Source of the DNA: Ancylostoma caninum
Taxonomy: Eukaryota; Nematoda; Chromadorea; Rhabditida; Ancylostomatidae
Direction: 5' to 3'
DNA length: 64,000 nt
Assembly (NCBI GenBank): GCA_037903475.1
Contig: JBAJFG010000488.1
Location: 62,001-126,000, forward strand
The position numbers and the translations under genes are program-made. Each line of letters opens with the position of its first letter. Within the stretch, counting starts at the first letter, position 1. The notes beneath the pieces were generated by a model. That model worked only from the letters and a program-made list of their open reading frames with translations, ran no database searches and was not told where the DNA came from. This document shows, piece after piece, positions 21,592-32,188 of the stretch.

Positions 21592-23099
21592 CCCCATCAT
21601 TCATTCTAGGGAGAATTGTAACCACGGATGATTCATAAATGTCTCAGCTTCAACGGAGGCCCCATCAGTTTGGACGAGTTTCCTCGTCACACCAAAAAGT
21701 GCAACGCAATTTTGCATGTCGCTGTGGTTCTTTCGTAAGTTGAGTAGGAACAACTAACGACACCCTCCGCGACATTGCGCACTATTTCGCCTTTTTTCTG
21801 ACCTTCACTACGAAGTCAACTAGCTAGGTCAACTCACCGGGTAAGTTGACTTCGGAATGACAATCGCTTCGTGGTCGTTTCTCAGGAGAGCGTAGCATCC
21901 CGTGCATGGGGCTTCGATCACCTTTGCAGTGAACTTACTTTCCTGAGAAGCGACCTGCGAATTGAGTTCAACTCAACTCACATGGGGGATTACTACGGGC
22001 CTTAGAGTTGCTGTCGTGGACTTAAAAACACAGTACCCGGGTTATTCTAGGTGATAACCACAATGGTACTGAGGAAGTAATTCCATGTTTTCTAGAAAAA
22101 CCAGGGTTCGAGAAGTTGAGGGGTCTCCTATAATTATGAAACGCACTGCAGCAATTCTAACAGTTGCTCTTCCTCTTATTCCACTCGAGGCCCGAATGTG
22201 AGCGAAGCTACTCGGCAGATTTGTGCCAATGTGCGTAAAAGATTTCTCGTCAATAGAAACTGCTCAGCTTCAGTTTTTCTGGTTCAGAGATGACACATTC
22301 GACCTGAAATAGACCTAACACTCAAACTATTGAGTATGAAGAATATCTAATGTCTCGATGTCCACGTCGAAGCAGAACCCATGCGGCGCAGAGAAAGGCG
22401 TGGTGACTTTTTTATAGTCTAACAATCGCAGAATTCTTCATCGCGAAGCCGAATCCCTTATCAACACATCAGTTCCACAAGGAGAGGTTAATAAATCCCT
22501 CATTATCTCTCCAATTCTAGTTATTAAATTCTACAGTATCTTCCCAAGCACAGAAAAGGCTAGGCTATACTTTGCATATAAGGTGCAGTTTGTTCGACCA
22601 CATCCTAGCTTATTACCTTTTACAACCCCCTCCCCCCGAAGCTCCTTAGAATCGCTATGAAACACCACCATGTTCCAAAGTGTTATGAGCGCGCCCCCGT
22701 GGTGCATCAAGTAAATAAATAAATCCTATGTGATTTGTCAATGTGTATTTTCTTTCTACATGCATGTACAAAATGCGCTGAAATTCGGAGTCTTGAAGTT
22801 GCACAACAAACGTTACCTATGGACTTCTTTAACATTTCTCGCTCTTCTTATCTGATTCTATTGCAAGAACCTCTTCAAACATCTGCAACAGCAACAGAAA
22901 CAAAGCCTGAAGCCAAAGAATATTCGGTCATGCTGCAACCGGAAGGATTATCTCGATGAGACGTCCCGTTACTTCCTAGTGAATACCGCGGTACTGTTGG
23001 TAATATCAAAGGGAGAATGAGCCATAGACCTGGCCTGAGCGAGCTATAAGTGTTTGACAATAACGGCTGTGGTGCATGAGTGCCTGTACTCAGACAATT
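21592..23099. other. No gene recognised
   Basis: Nothing coding is recognised here. Imperfect palindromic stretches such as GTCAACT...AGTTGAC around 21815-21850 are present but short. A 74-codon frame at 22735-22959 has no family resemblance. Confidence 0.3.
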
Positions 23100-23705
23100 T
23101 TTCGGAAGGACCGCAGCATAAAACCGGAAGAACCGACATGTGACCTGCGGTCTTTCCGGTTTCCTGCTGCATTTCTTCCGAATTGCTGCTGCGGTCCTTC
23201 CGAATAGCTGCTGCGGTCCTTCCGAGTAGCTGCTGCGGTCCTTCCAAATAGCTGCTGCGGTCTCTCCGACTGGATACGGGAATGTACGCGCCAATTCCGC
23301 AGAACTGCATTGGCAACCAGTCCACTCCCGTGGGACGACCCTCGCGGCGGTAATCACACGCAAAAATGACAACCTCGCTGAGGGTCACTGGCTCTACGGC
23401 CCGATATACTCATGAAGCCAATTTCCCATCTGAAGTTCGAAACCACTGGATTTTTGTTGGTCGCAACAAAACTGAGCTCCGTACATGAGAAAGGTGTAAT
23501 AACGCTCACTCTCTCTCCTCCATTCTGCTGCGGTCCTTCCGACTTTCTGCTGCGGTTCTTCCGGTTCCCTGCTGCGTCCTTCTGAATCTTTCCCCACACA
23601 AATCTATTCTGCTGCCGTCCTTCCGAACCACTCCAGCGAGATTCGGAAGGACCACAGCAGAAAACACTCTTTCTGCTGCGGTCCTTCCGACAATTTGTCT
23701 GAGAA
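23100..23705. repeat. TGCTGCGGTCCTTCCG repeat cluster
   Basis: The 16-bp core TGCTGCGGTCCTTCCG and close variants recur about a dozen times. Four or five units form a tight tandem of about 22-bp period at 23182-23275, with looser copies at 23525-23590, 23610-23630 and 23670-23690. Some are in reverse orientation (CGGAAGGACCGCAGCA near 23105, and near 23645). The spacing is irregular outside the tandem core. No coding role is apparent. Confidence 0.8.
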
Positions 23706-23722
23706 ATGTTGTTGGTTCTTAA

Positions 23723-24188
23723 AGGCAGCAGGAGCTGAAATTCTCGACTCTGAGCTGAGCTGCGGGTGGTACAGAAGTACAGACTCGGCACATCATAAAT
23801 GTGAAACGAACACAGATAATGATGGCTTATCTGCAGAGAAAATGGAACATTCGTCGCGAACGCGCCTGTCCGTGTTCGTGCGCGGACGAGTTTTCCCCGG
23901 CGCGAAAGCCATTGCGACACGTGATTTTGGCCGAGTCCCGCCATGAAACCCAGTGAATTGAATGCATTTCGTTTTCCCTTTGCGCCAAACCACGCACCGC
24001 AATGGCTTTTGCGCCGGGCAAAACTTGTCCGCGCGCGAACACGGCCAGGCCTGTTCACGACGAATGTTCCATTTTCTCTGCAGGTAAGCCATCATTGTCT
24101 GTGTTCGTTTCACATTTATTATGTGCTGAATCTGTACTTCATCACCCACAGCTCAGCTCGGAGTCGAGGATTTCAGCTCCTGCTGATT
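23723..24188. mobile_element. TTAA-flanked foldback element, copy 1
   Basis: This 466-bp element starts AGGCAGCAGGAGCTG and ends with its inverse, with long terminal inverted repeats of at least 110 bp and more inverted symmetry toward the centre. It is flanked by TTAA on both sides (23719-23722 and 24189-24192). TTAA duplication is typical of piggyBac- or Kolobok-type transposition, so this is probably a non-autonomous MITE of such a system. It is the uninterrupted reference for the disrupted copy at 35091-40265. Confidence 0.82.
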
Positions 24189-24312
24189 TTAAGCAGCCCA
24201 ACAGTTCCTTATAAGAGCTCTTATAGGAGTGCTAATCAGTAGTTCTGCTCAAGTCAACGTCTCTGTAATACCCCTTAGATAAGCTGTTGCGATATTTTCG
24301 TGGAGGGACTTC

Positions 24313-24709
24313 GTGAATCTGCATGCCCTATCCTTTTGCTCACTGGCAAAAGAAGTTCATAAAGTGCTTTGGAGAGTAAAAAGATTTCAAACTAGTGCTT
24401 CAGGAAAAAATCCCATCCCATCACTGCACTACAGGGCTAAGCTGAGTACCACTACGACGTCACTCATCCCGAAAAACACGGTCCTGGTTGCAGCTCTCGT
24501 CACAGCCCCCGTCCTTCTGATAACGCTAGCAGTCATTGCGAGTTGCCTTTCTCGTTTTTTTTTTCTAATTTCACACAAGATCAATGCTGCTAGTCTTGGC
24601 CCTCCATCTAGAATGATTTCTCATTTCTTCTCCGATTATTCTGTTATTTTCAGATCTTTCGCCTCCACCGTAATCTACGCACCCTGGAACTAGAGCTGTA
24701 GGAGGATTT
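24313..24709 (+). CDS. Possible exon pair of a single-pass membrane protein
   Basis: A plus-strand frame encodes a Ser/Thr-rich stretch followed by a strongly hydrophobic helix, VLVAALVTAPVLLITLAVIA, at about 24484-24545. A TTATTTTCAG acceptor at 24643-24653 precedes a short frame with IFRLHRNLRTLELEL and a TAG at 24707-24709, which would suit a short basic cytoplasmic tail. I do not see a good donor linking the two, and no upstream extracellular domain is visible. This is weak evidence for the end of an unidentified type I membrane protein gene; chance is possible. Confidence 0.22.
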
Positions 24710-25273
24710 CAAAAGAAGCTATTCACTGCCGACTTCACATGTCTTGCTCGCATTCATCGAAGAAAACGCATGTGACGGGTGCAAGAAGATTTTGTCATGG
24801 AAATATATATCACCGATATTTGCTTTAGTAAAACTCTTTTCGCCCCATGCGTACATATTCCATCGACCTCCAGCATTTTACGATATTGTAGTAATCACAG
24901 CGCTGAAATAAATGTTCAAAGCTACTATTTCACACATCTACTCAGAGATTCGTACAACGTGAAAGCGACGCACCTATACTGCAGGCGCAAAGACCTGTTT
25001 ACTGAATAGCTTTATTACAAACCGAGCACCTCATGGCTACGTGAACTCTAAAAAAAGAACCCGAGCCAGAGCGCCGCTTCGCGACGACAATAGCGATGTG
25101 GAGCCTGATTTTGACAGATTTTTAGACGATTTTAGATTTTCTGCGTGAAGACGACTAAATTCAATACATTTTCCAATGTACGAAACAATGTACGTAGTTA
25201 TTTGAATGATACTTACTTACAATATTTGAATGATATTTGAATGTTCTGAACAAGATAAACAATTTGGCTTGAT

Positions 25274-25559
25274 GAGTTGGTCTCGAAAGACCTGTGATCC
25301 CAGGAAATACCGAAGTTGTTTTATTTTTCTAATTTTCTCACATTGAGATTTGCACCTAAATTTGCAATGCAAACATCGACATTTATCAAAGGCATGTGAG
25401 ATGCTGCTTTCCAGAAGCCGAGTTGGTCTCGAAAGACCTGTGATCCCAGGAAATACCGAAGTTGTTTTATTTTTCTAATTTTCTCACATTGAGATTTGCA
25501 CCTAAATTTGCAATGCAAACATCGACATTTATCAAAGGCATGTGAGATGCTGCTTTCCC
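25274..25559. repeat. Tandem duplication, 146-bp unit
   Basis: Two nearly identical copies begin GAGTTGGTCTCGAAAGACC at 25274 and 25420. They run to GATGCTGCTTTCC, ending near 25412 and 25558. A recent local duplication; no coding content recognised. Confidence 0.92.
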
Positions 25560-25689
25560 TAAGCTGTTGAAAGGCACAAGTTGTGTAGAACATGGAGGGC
25601 GCCTATCTGATAACTTTTTTTTTTCAATCTTTGCACTTTAAAGGGATTTAACTTTCGTATGAACTCTTGTATAAAGAAAACCTGCTGCG

Positions 25690-25775
25690 AATACTAATTC
25701 GAATAATTCGAAACTGTCATTATACTCGAACAATTCGAGAAGGTTGGAATGCTCGATTGTTCGAATATTCGAAAG
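25690..25775. repeat. Small TTCGAA-rich cluster
   Basis: A short run of TTCGAATAATTCGAA and TTCGAATATTCGAAAGG motifs resembles the arrays of the 20-kb and 49-51-kb elements, but the CTAGAGTTTT termini are absent. It may be a remnant or an independent palindromic cluster. Confidence 0.55.
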
Positions 25776-26329
25776 GAAAAAATGAATACCAATGTATAGC
25801 GGCAGGGGTCGTAGTAATTGCGCTGGAACCGAGGGTTATAGAGAAAGTTGTGGCCTCAAACAATTGTCGGTTTCCGAGGTTAACCCACTTATGTATAACC
25901 AAGATATAACCAAATTCTTGTCATCACTTGAACGACATCCACTTTATTTCCACTTATCTGCAAAAGATGGCCTTAGCGAGGAAACGAACGCGCGAAGACA
26001 TGCGTGCATGGCAACAGTCTTCGCCCTGAGCCACAGTATTCATGGACATACTATTTCAAACCCAGGCAATGACGAAAGAATCCAATGGTGTCACCTCGCC
26101 GCTGTTAGTAGATGTTCTCCACGATTAATCCGTTTTCTGTTTCGAATGAAAGGGTGTTTATTTTACAATTCTGAAGCAATAGCGCATCGGATCTGAACTA
26201 CATTCCTAATTGCAATTATTTCGCAGATGTGCAGAGTGCAGAATTACGTGCATAACTAATGTGTTCGAACCTTTTTGGTCATTTTAGTAGTGGTTAACGG
26301 CGCAAAAGCAAAAATACAAATTTACGGAT

Positions 26330-26405
26330 ACCGGCAGGATTTGAACACCGCACCCTCTCCATCATATCCCATCATCTTACCCACTCTACCACACACCAAC
26401 TTGTA
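26330..26405 (-). repeat. tRNA-like (SINE-type) sequence
   Basis: Read on the minus strand there is a box A-like TGGTAGAGTGGG and, about 35 bases on, a box B-like GGTGTTCAAATCC. This is the internal RNA polymerase III promoter arrangement of tRNA genes. No acceptor stem can be formed, so it is a tRNA-derived repeat and not a functional tRNA. Confidence 0.5.
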
Positions 26406-26993
26406 GTTCTTGGCGGGAGGTTCTCATAACCGTATAGCATAATATCGACTGGCCAATTACTGGTATACATGATGTAGATCCTTGTTAGTCAAAGCTTCAA
26501 ACTAAGTAGGTTTCATTTCAATCTGTTTCATTAACTTCTCGCACTTGTAAAATGAGACCGAATGAATTGCCAGAGCCATTCGGTTGTTTTAAATGCAAAA
26601 AGGATAAATTTGAACCTAAAATGGAAGGAAACTGCTTAATTTTCCTTATTTTTTTTAGTTAGGAAAGCTCAACATTTAGCGAAAAATCATGCTGCAATAC
26701 CACTTACACACTTGTATAACCGTGATCTGAAAGGCCCTCTGGAGGACTTTTTAATAACTGGGATGTCCCCTTGTCTGCGTCTAAGACATTTGCGCGCTCT
26801 CTGCGCGCGCGCTCTATCAATATCGATATGGCAGTGCCTTTGCGATCCAACAAACCGACGGTTTTGCAGCGCCCGAGACCAGCATACAAACTGCGGTATA
26901 ACCTGCCGGTTATATCACGGTTATTGAAACCAAGTCGAAATTCATTCCTTCCAGGCCATTTCAAGATAGCAATGGTCCCTGGTTATAAAGTGT

Positions 26994-27032
26994 ATAACTG
27001 CCGGTTCAACCTCCTGGTTAACCGGCAGTTAT
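26994..27032. repeat. Hairpin, ACTGCCGGTT stem
   Basis: ATAACTGCCGGTT and AACCGGCAGTTAT form a 13-bp stem around a 12-base loop. Related CCGGTTAT-type motifs occur nearby (26895-26930), suggesting the end of a larger palindromic repeat. Confidence 0.6.
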
Positions 27033-27191
27033 AGAGCAATTAATACGGCCCCAGATCTGTCCACGGCAGCGTCTTCACAAGTAGGCCTCTATTTGCTGTG
27101 TTCAACTTATAGCGCTGTAGCTTTAAACAAAGTGGCGCCGTGGAAGCGTCGACGTCCCAAAACACAGTGAATACACCAGAGTTATAGAGAT

Positions 27192-27518
27192 TTATTGCTG
27201 GAGAAGGGTTTGGTGGAGCTGGGCAGTTGGCCCGTGGTCGACCGCTCGGCGATGGCACGCGGTTCTCTCTCCCCGTATCGTTGCCACGTTCTGAATATGA
27301 GGAGTTAGAGGCGCGCAATGGAAGCTAAGGAATGTACAATCTAAGAAAAGATTTGCACGCCTAGTCACGGGAATTTCGCAATTGTTTACAGCTTGTCCGG
27401 ATAGATTAATGCAACGCCTAGCCTCCTCCACGTCGTCATCTCCAACAAGAAGATCACTGATCGACATGTCAGATATAACTTTGTAGTCTTTCTCGAGGAT
27501 GCTTGCCTCAGGCCGCAC
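27192..27518 (-). CDS. Unrecognised frame with inverted partial copy
   Basis: This minus-strand frame of 108 codons includes DMSISDLLVGDDDVEEARR near its start (27412-27470). An inverted copy of that part at 27675-27735 on the plus strand reads HMSIGDLLLGDDDVEEARH, so the amino-acid pattern is kept while bases differ. I do not recognise the family. The acidic helical motif could be part of a transposon-encoded protein. The rest of the frame could be non-coding. Confidence 0.3.
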   Translation of the reverse strand: MRPEASILEKDYKVISDMSISDLLVGDDDVEEARRCINLSGQAVNNCEIPVTRRANLFLDCTFLSFHCAPLTPHIQNVATIRGERTACHRRAVDHGPTAQLHQTLLQQ

Positions 27519-28019
27519 CGCTCATCAGGTCATCCACCTCACATCACGTATCATAATGCATACTATTAATAGTAGGTGATACGGCATTGCTGAGCAGATG
27601 GGCAGCGCAGTGTGAGGCAAGGATTTTTGAGAAGTACTCTATCATAGCCAAACTTCGCCTTTAGTCTTCTCTCACATGTCCATCGGTGATCTGCTTCTTG
27701 GAGATGATGACGTGGAGGAGGCTAGGCATTGCGCGAATCCCTCCGGCCCAAACTATCCTGTTGTGACTGTCCAGCGGCCGGCTGCACGGTAAGCGACTCC
27801 CTCCAAGAGTGACATTTTACGTGGGTGTTGCATTTAAAGACAGCACGCATCGAAATCTTCAACCTCAAGTTAAACCGTTAATAATGGATCACACTCTTAC
27901 CACATCACAAAAGTCCAACGAACACAAAAAGTTGTGACCGAGGAAATCCAAATCGAAATCGTGAACACAGCAGTCTTGCATGCGCCAGCGCACACAGGCA
28001 GTGATTGCTCGGTACAAGT

Positions 28020-28284
28020 CAGTGGCGGACGCAGAAAGTGGGCGGGGGGAGTGGGAAAAAAGTCCGGTCTTCGCCGTTTTGGGGACCCAGACGGAAAGTG
28101 AAATTAATAAAAAAAGTAATTATAGTGATAAATAATTAATAAAAATTATATTAGAAATAATAATGGAAAATAAACAACTAAAAATAAACTAATACAGGGT
28201 TTTTATTTGCATTGTAAAGCAATTTCGAAAATTTGGCGACCCATTCTCGGGGGGGGGGGCGCCCCCGCCCCGCGTCCGCCACTG
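28020..28284. mobile_element. MITE with CAGTGGCGGACGC ends
   Basis: This 265-bp unit begins CAGTGGCGGACGC and ends GCGTCCGCCACTG, with a G/C-run-rich subterminal region at both ends and an AT-rich middle. The CAGTGGCGG-type terminus resembles those of hAT-like MITEs. I could not find a clean 8-bp target duplication, so the superfamily is tentative. Confidence 0.7.
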
Positions 28285-28937
28285 ATGGTGTATTTATTTA
28301 TTTATTTCATTGCACTCTATGGTACGCCTTACAATCATCAAGGAAAGAGAACAAATCAAAAGCTAAAAGTTGCATTCCTATACCTTCGACACAAGAGAAC
28401 TCGCGAGTGAGCTGAATTGACCGAAAATGATAAACGAAACAGGAAGTAGGTATCTCTGAAGCCAAAAGCCCTGTGCCATGCACGCCATCTTATGCTACAG
28501 TCCACACCAGCTGGCTAGATGCCCTGCTCCCATAAGGGGTCATTGGACCATGACGGAACTTCGGCACACGAGTATACCAGCTTCCTCGTGGAACCGTCAA
28601 GGTGGTCTGAATTAGTGGGCAGGGCAAGCCAGAGAAAATAGGCTTACAGCACCTACGCCGTTAGCTACTGGTAGAGGCTGGGTGATGTTATCCAAAGAGC
28701 AGGCGAGAGTTCTCTTGGGAAGGAACATGAAAACACTGATAAAACTAGGTGTTAGTACCATGAAACGAAACAAACATTTAACATTCAGGAAATTATATCC
28801 TATTGTTAGAATGATAGTATGAGAAGAAGTAAAACTGAATCGAAGTATTAGCCGACGACAAGCAAAGTGTATGTGCTCCCTTCACATAGAGGGACTGGAG
28901 GGCGAGCTGTTCATCGGCTGGAAGCGTGGTCTATTTC
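28285..28937. other. No gene recognised
   Basis: A short TATTTATTTATTT tract at 28290-28305 and two short frames with Arg/Lys-rich translations are present. No family was recognised. Confidence 0.3.
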
Positions 28938-29025
28938 GGACAAATTGCTACTCCACCGGATAAGTCGCTCTATCACCGGATAAACAACTACATTACCGGA
29001 TAAACAGCTACAGTGCCGGAAAGGA
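28938..29025. repeat. CCGGATAAACA short tandem repeat
   Basis: Four units of about 20 bp follow the pattern CTAC..(T/A)ACCGGATAAACA, degenerate at the ends. The same CGGATAAACAGCT motif recurs in the palindrome at 30432-30496. Confidence 0.7.
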
Positions 29026-29498
29026 TTAATATAAGTCAGTACTTCCTACAAAAAACAAGAAAAAGATATACCCATCCATTAAAGAATGGTCTGTACATCT
29101 AACACCTGTTATTATACTAGATTATCTATCCCTTATGGAGTCAGTCGACCCGAACATTTTCAATTAAGAAACTGATCAGGTAGTGTAGCTTGAAATAACA
29201 GTGATTTTGCAGAGATAATGGTTGAGGGATGGTTGCTCCGCCATTTGTTGAGACCTATCCAAAGAAAATATCGCGTTATTTATCAGAGAAATCTAATTTC
29301 TTATAGTCTACTCAGATAAAAAGAAATATTAAGGTGTAAATTTATAAATGCGCGCACAGTTTTTCGTCTCTATCAGAGTGTTATTGAAGGCATATGCACT
29401 ACTTTCTAGAGTAGCTGAAGAGAAATTTCTTGCGCATTTATTGGTATATGAGCTGGTTGGGAAAACTCAGTTTTCGATTTTTAAAAATATTTGAAAGG

Positions 29499-29610
29499 CT
29501 GCCAACTAGAATGGTGTGGTTGTGTTGGAAACCCCCATCTAACAAGTTCTTCTGCTGCCAACTAGAGTGGTGTGGTTGTGTTGAGAACCACCATCTAACA
29601 AATTCTTCTA
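29499..29610. repeat. Tandem duplication, 55-bp unit
   Basis: Two copies start GCTGCCAACTAGA, at 29499 and 29554. They differ at a few bases only. The frames crossing it on both strands show the duplication but no known protein. Confidence 0.9.
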
Positions 29611-29639
29611 TGTAGTACCTTGGATAACGAGTTTCTTGA

Positions 29640-30431
29640 AACAAGTTTAATACCGATCAGGAGAGGGGCATGTTACGAAAGCATTCGCAAAAAAAATGGC
29701 TGCGGTGCAGCAAAAGAGAGCAACGCCATACAGCTCCAAACATGGTTACCCACGTACCGAAGAGAACGTTGTCTTCATGGTGAAATATAAAACAGTGATC
29801 TGATGGGAGCAGCTAAGTTTCATGCAGACCGTTACAGCACCTCTCTCCCTTCAATATTTGGGCCACATAAGTCATCCAGTTCACCATCATCTTGTCAGTC
29901 AACTACATATGTCAACTATTACCAGAAAATGGTCAAACCTGACCCATCCGAAGACGAGGAAAAATACCCAACAAAAACCTGAAGAAGTAAGTTGGAAAGT
30001 CCTGTCTCAGCCGCCACGTAGCCACGACTCCCACTATCAGACCACGTGTTACTTCTGGCTAGGTATCTTTCTTCGTGAAGAAAACTTTCGAAGACGCGAA
30101 AAAAGTGGGGGTTCGGGTAAGCGGCTGTTTCGACTCACAGCAATGTGACTTTCCCAAGAGGAAACCCTATTTCCTGCGTGGAGGATGCGGAAGGATATTT
30201 GAGAGCAACTCTACGTACTATTTTGATTGAGGCGTTCTGCTATCGTTTTTTAGAACAAATTTTGTTCCGCGCGAAAACGCGCATCCATAATTTTACACCC
30301 TAATAGATATTACGTGAGAAAATGTTTTTTAAGGAAGTTTTCATTGAAGATGCAGTTCATGTGAATAGATTCTTTCCAACTCATCAGAAGCGGTAAATCC
30401 TGAAAAACTGCATTAAACATGACATATTTTG
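29640..30431. other. No gene recognised
   Basis: A 108-codon plus-strand frame (29822-30148) is present, rich in His, Thr and Lys, without family resemblance or splice support. I saw nothing else. Confidence 0.3.
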
Positions 30432-30496
30432 GTTCATCCGAGAAATTCGGATAAACAGCTCCAAAATGGAGCAGTTTATCCGAATTTTTCGGATGA
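30432..30496. repeat. Near-perfect palindrome
   Basis: TTCATCCGAGAAATTCGGAT... and its inverse form arms of about 30 bases around a 5-base AAAAT centre, with only one or two mismatches. It contains the CGGATAAACAGCT motif in both orientations. Confidence 0.8.
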
Positions 30497-30627
30497 ACAC
30501 CTCCACTACGTAGCTGTTTATCCGGATTGACCTTTTGACCTTTGCAGGTGTGAAGTGGCGGCATCCGTTTGCAGTTAAACAGCCAGACACCGTATGGAAC
30601 CCACGAGTGTCAAACGAAGCGCACTTA

Positions 30628-31254
30628 CTCAGACATTCGGGCGTTTGGAGAGCCGGTGAACCCGCCCATTTTTGGCCGATGCAGGCTTCCGGCAGGTAGT
30701 CGCGGATGGGGCAGGAATATTGCTGAAGGTGCGGATGGAGCAGAAAAACCTGCTGTGAGCGCGTGTGAGGCAGGGTATATGCAGGTTAACCTACACCTTT
30801 TTTCTCCATTGCCATGTGGCAGCCGAAGTGTATATAAGCCGGCAGACGGCTGTGAAAGTTTAGTCTGGTCTCGGCTGTGGCGTAGAATGTGTCCTGTGGG
30901 ACTTGCCTGGCCAACTGAGGCCCCGTGCCGACACGGCGCGGACGGGAAAATCCGTCTCGTCGCAGATGGCCGGCTCGTAGAGCGCTGGCGCAGGAAGCAC
31001 ATGCGTGCCCGGCGAACTCATTTTTGTACTATTTTTGTATGATAGCCAAGGGTTGCAATAGAACATGACCTGTCTTAATCCTTCTATCCCTGTAGCAGGA
31101 TCACAACAGGTCAAATGCAGGATGAGGCGCGACTAACGGCGGAGTAGGCGCGCCAACTATGCGCGCCAGCACCGCCCACTTTTGCATTTGTCCCGCAGGT
31201 GTCATGCCGCGAGAAACGGTGTGGGCCGGCGCTCCAAACGCCCGAATGTCTGAG
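30628..31254. mobile_element. TA-flanked inverted-repeat element, 627 bp
   Basis: The ends are CTCAGACATTCGGGCGTTTG and its inverse, with about 27 of 29 bases matching, flanked by TA at 30626-30627 and 31255-31256. TA duplication fits a Tc1/mariner-type non-autonomous element. The interior is GC-rich with a TATA box at 30831-30837 and a 157-codon frame (30569-31042) that I do not trust as a gene. Confidence 0.7.
30831..30837 (+). promoter_or_regulatory. TATA box in a GC-rich promoter-like block
   Basis: GTGTATATAAGCCG is followed after 25-30 bases by GTTTAGTCTGG. The same arrangement (GTGTATATAAGCCG, then GAGTTTAGTCGTG) occurs at 62614-62655. The spacing fits TATA box to start site. Confidence 0.45.
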
Positions 31255-31393
31255 TAGTCGCACGGGAAACAGCACCACGATTTCGTGAATCTCTCGTATG
31301 TTTCGCGCTGTTTCGTTGTTGGATATGAGTGCCAGGTCCTTCAGATAGAGAAAATGACTTCATTCACTAGGGTTCTACTATTCTACCCTTACA

Positions 31394-31552
31394 GGGAACG
31401 TCAATCACGATCACTACTCCCGCGGCCTGGAGCGTGGCACCACCTACGTAGCGCTGTTGGATGGTGTGGATTTCGAGTGCTGCCTCGCCAACGCCGCGTG
31501 GGTACTGCGGCGCTCCAGGCTGGGAATATGTAGTGATCGTGATTGACGCTCC
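31394..31552. mobile_element. Small inverted-repeat element, 159 bp
   Basis: GGAACGTCAATCACGATCAC at the left and the inverse ending GTGATTGACGCTCC at the right give arms of about 40 bp with small mismatches. It is probably a MITE. No flanking duplication was assigned. Confidence 0.65.
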
Positions 31553-32188
31553 TTGTATATTCTCCTACTATTCACTAATGTGCAACTGCCAAGCACTGTA
31601 CGACGGTTCTTCCCCAATAAGCTGCTTTAGCGTTGGAGTGCTGTGGCAGCGGAGGATTTGCCCGTTGGGGCTGGTTAGGTGGTTCAGTGGCCAGTTTTGA
31701 ATGCAAAGATAGTAGGCGGCGCGCCTACTGATGTTTTGACTGCGAACGAAATGAGAGGATGTGTGTAGGAGTAAGCGGTTTCTTACTAATACTTTATCCT
31801 AATGGCACAAAAATGGTATACACAGGCGGAGCAGTGAAAGGAGCACTGCAAGAGAGGCTAGTAGAGACAGCGGTCCAGGCGAGCAACTAGCCAGATCACT
31901 TGATCGGAGACAAGACAACAATAGAAGTCATATATGAGAACGCTTGACTCTTAGGCAGGGTCAAGCATGACGATAGGAAAAACCGACCCTCAATACGACC
32001 CCCCCCCCTCCCTATTCCCTCGTCCAACCCCCACCTTTTCACGACCCACCCCCCTTCTGCTCCCGCATGTTTTCTCTCTACACTAAACAGTTTCAAGGAA
32101 GAAGACACAGAAAAAACAAATTAAAAACACAAAATTGGAACTAAACAGCCAGAAAGGGCGGCTTGCATCCTTTCTTATCCGATCGGAC

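Noticed and set aside
23100..23705. Possible CRISPR-like repeat array
   Set aside because: Repeats are regular only over four or five units, have no unique spacers of constant length, occur in both orientations, and the sequence is eukaryotic.
23354..24058. 234-codon minus-strand frame
   Set aside because: It crosses the motif cluster and half of the foldback element, and several other frames of the same element are equally open on both strands.
30569..31042. 157-codon plus-strand frame
   Set aside because: It starts outside and runs through the TA-flanked inverted-repeat element, has an equally long frame on the opposite strand, and contains a TATA block. Its composition follows GC content.
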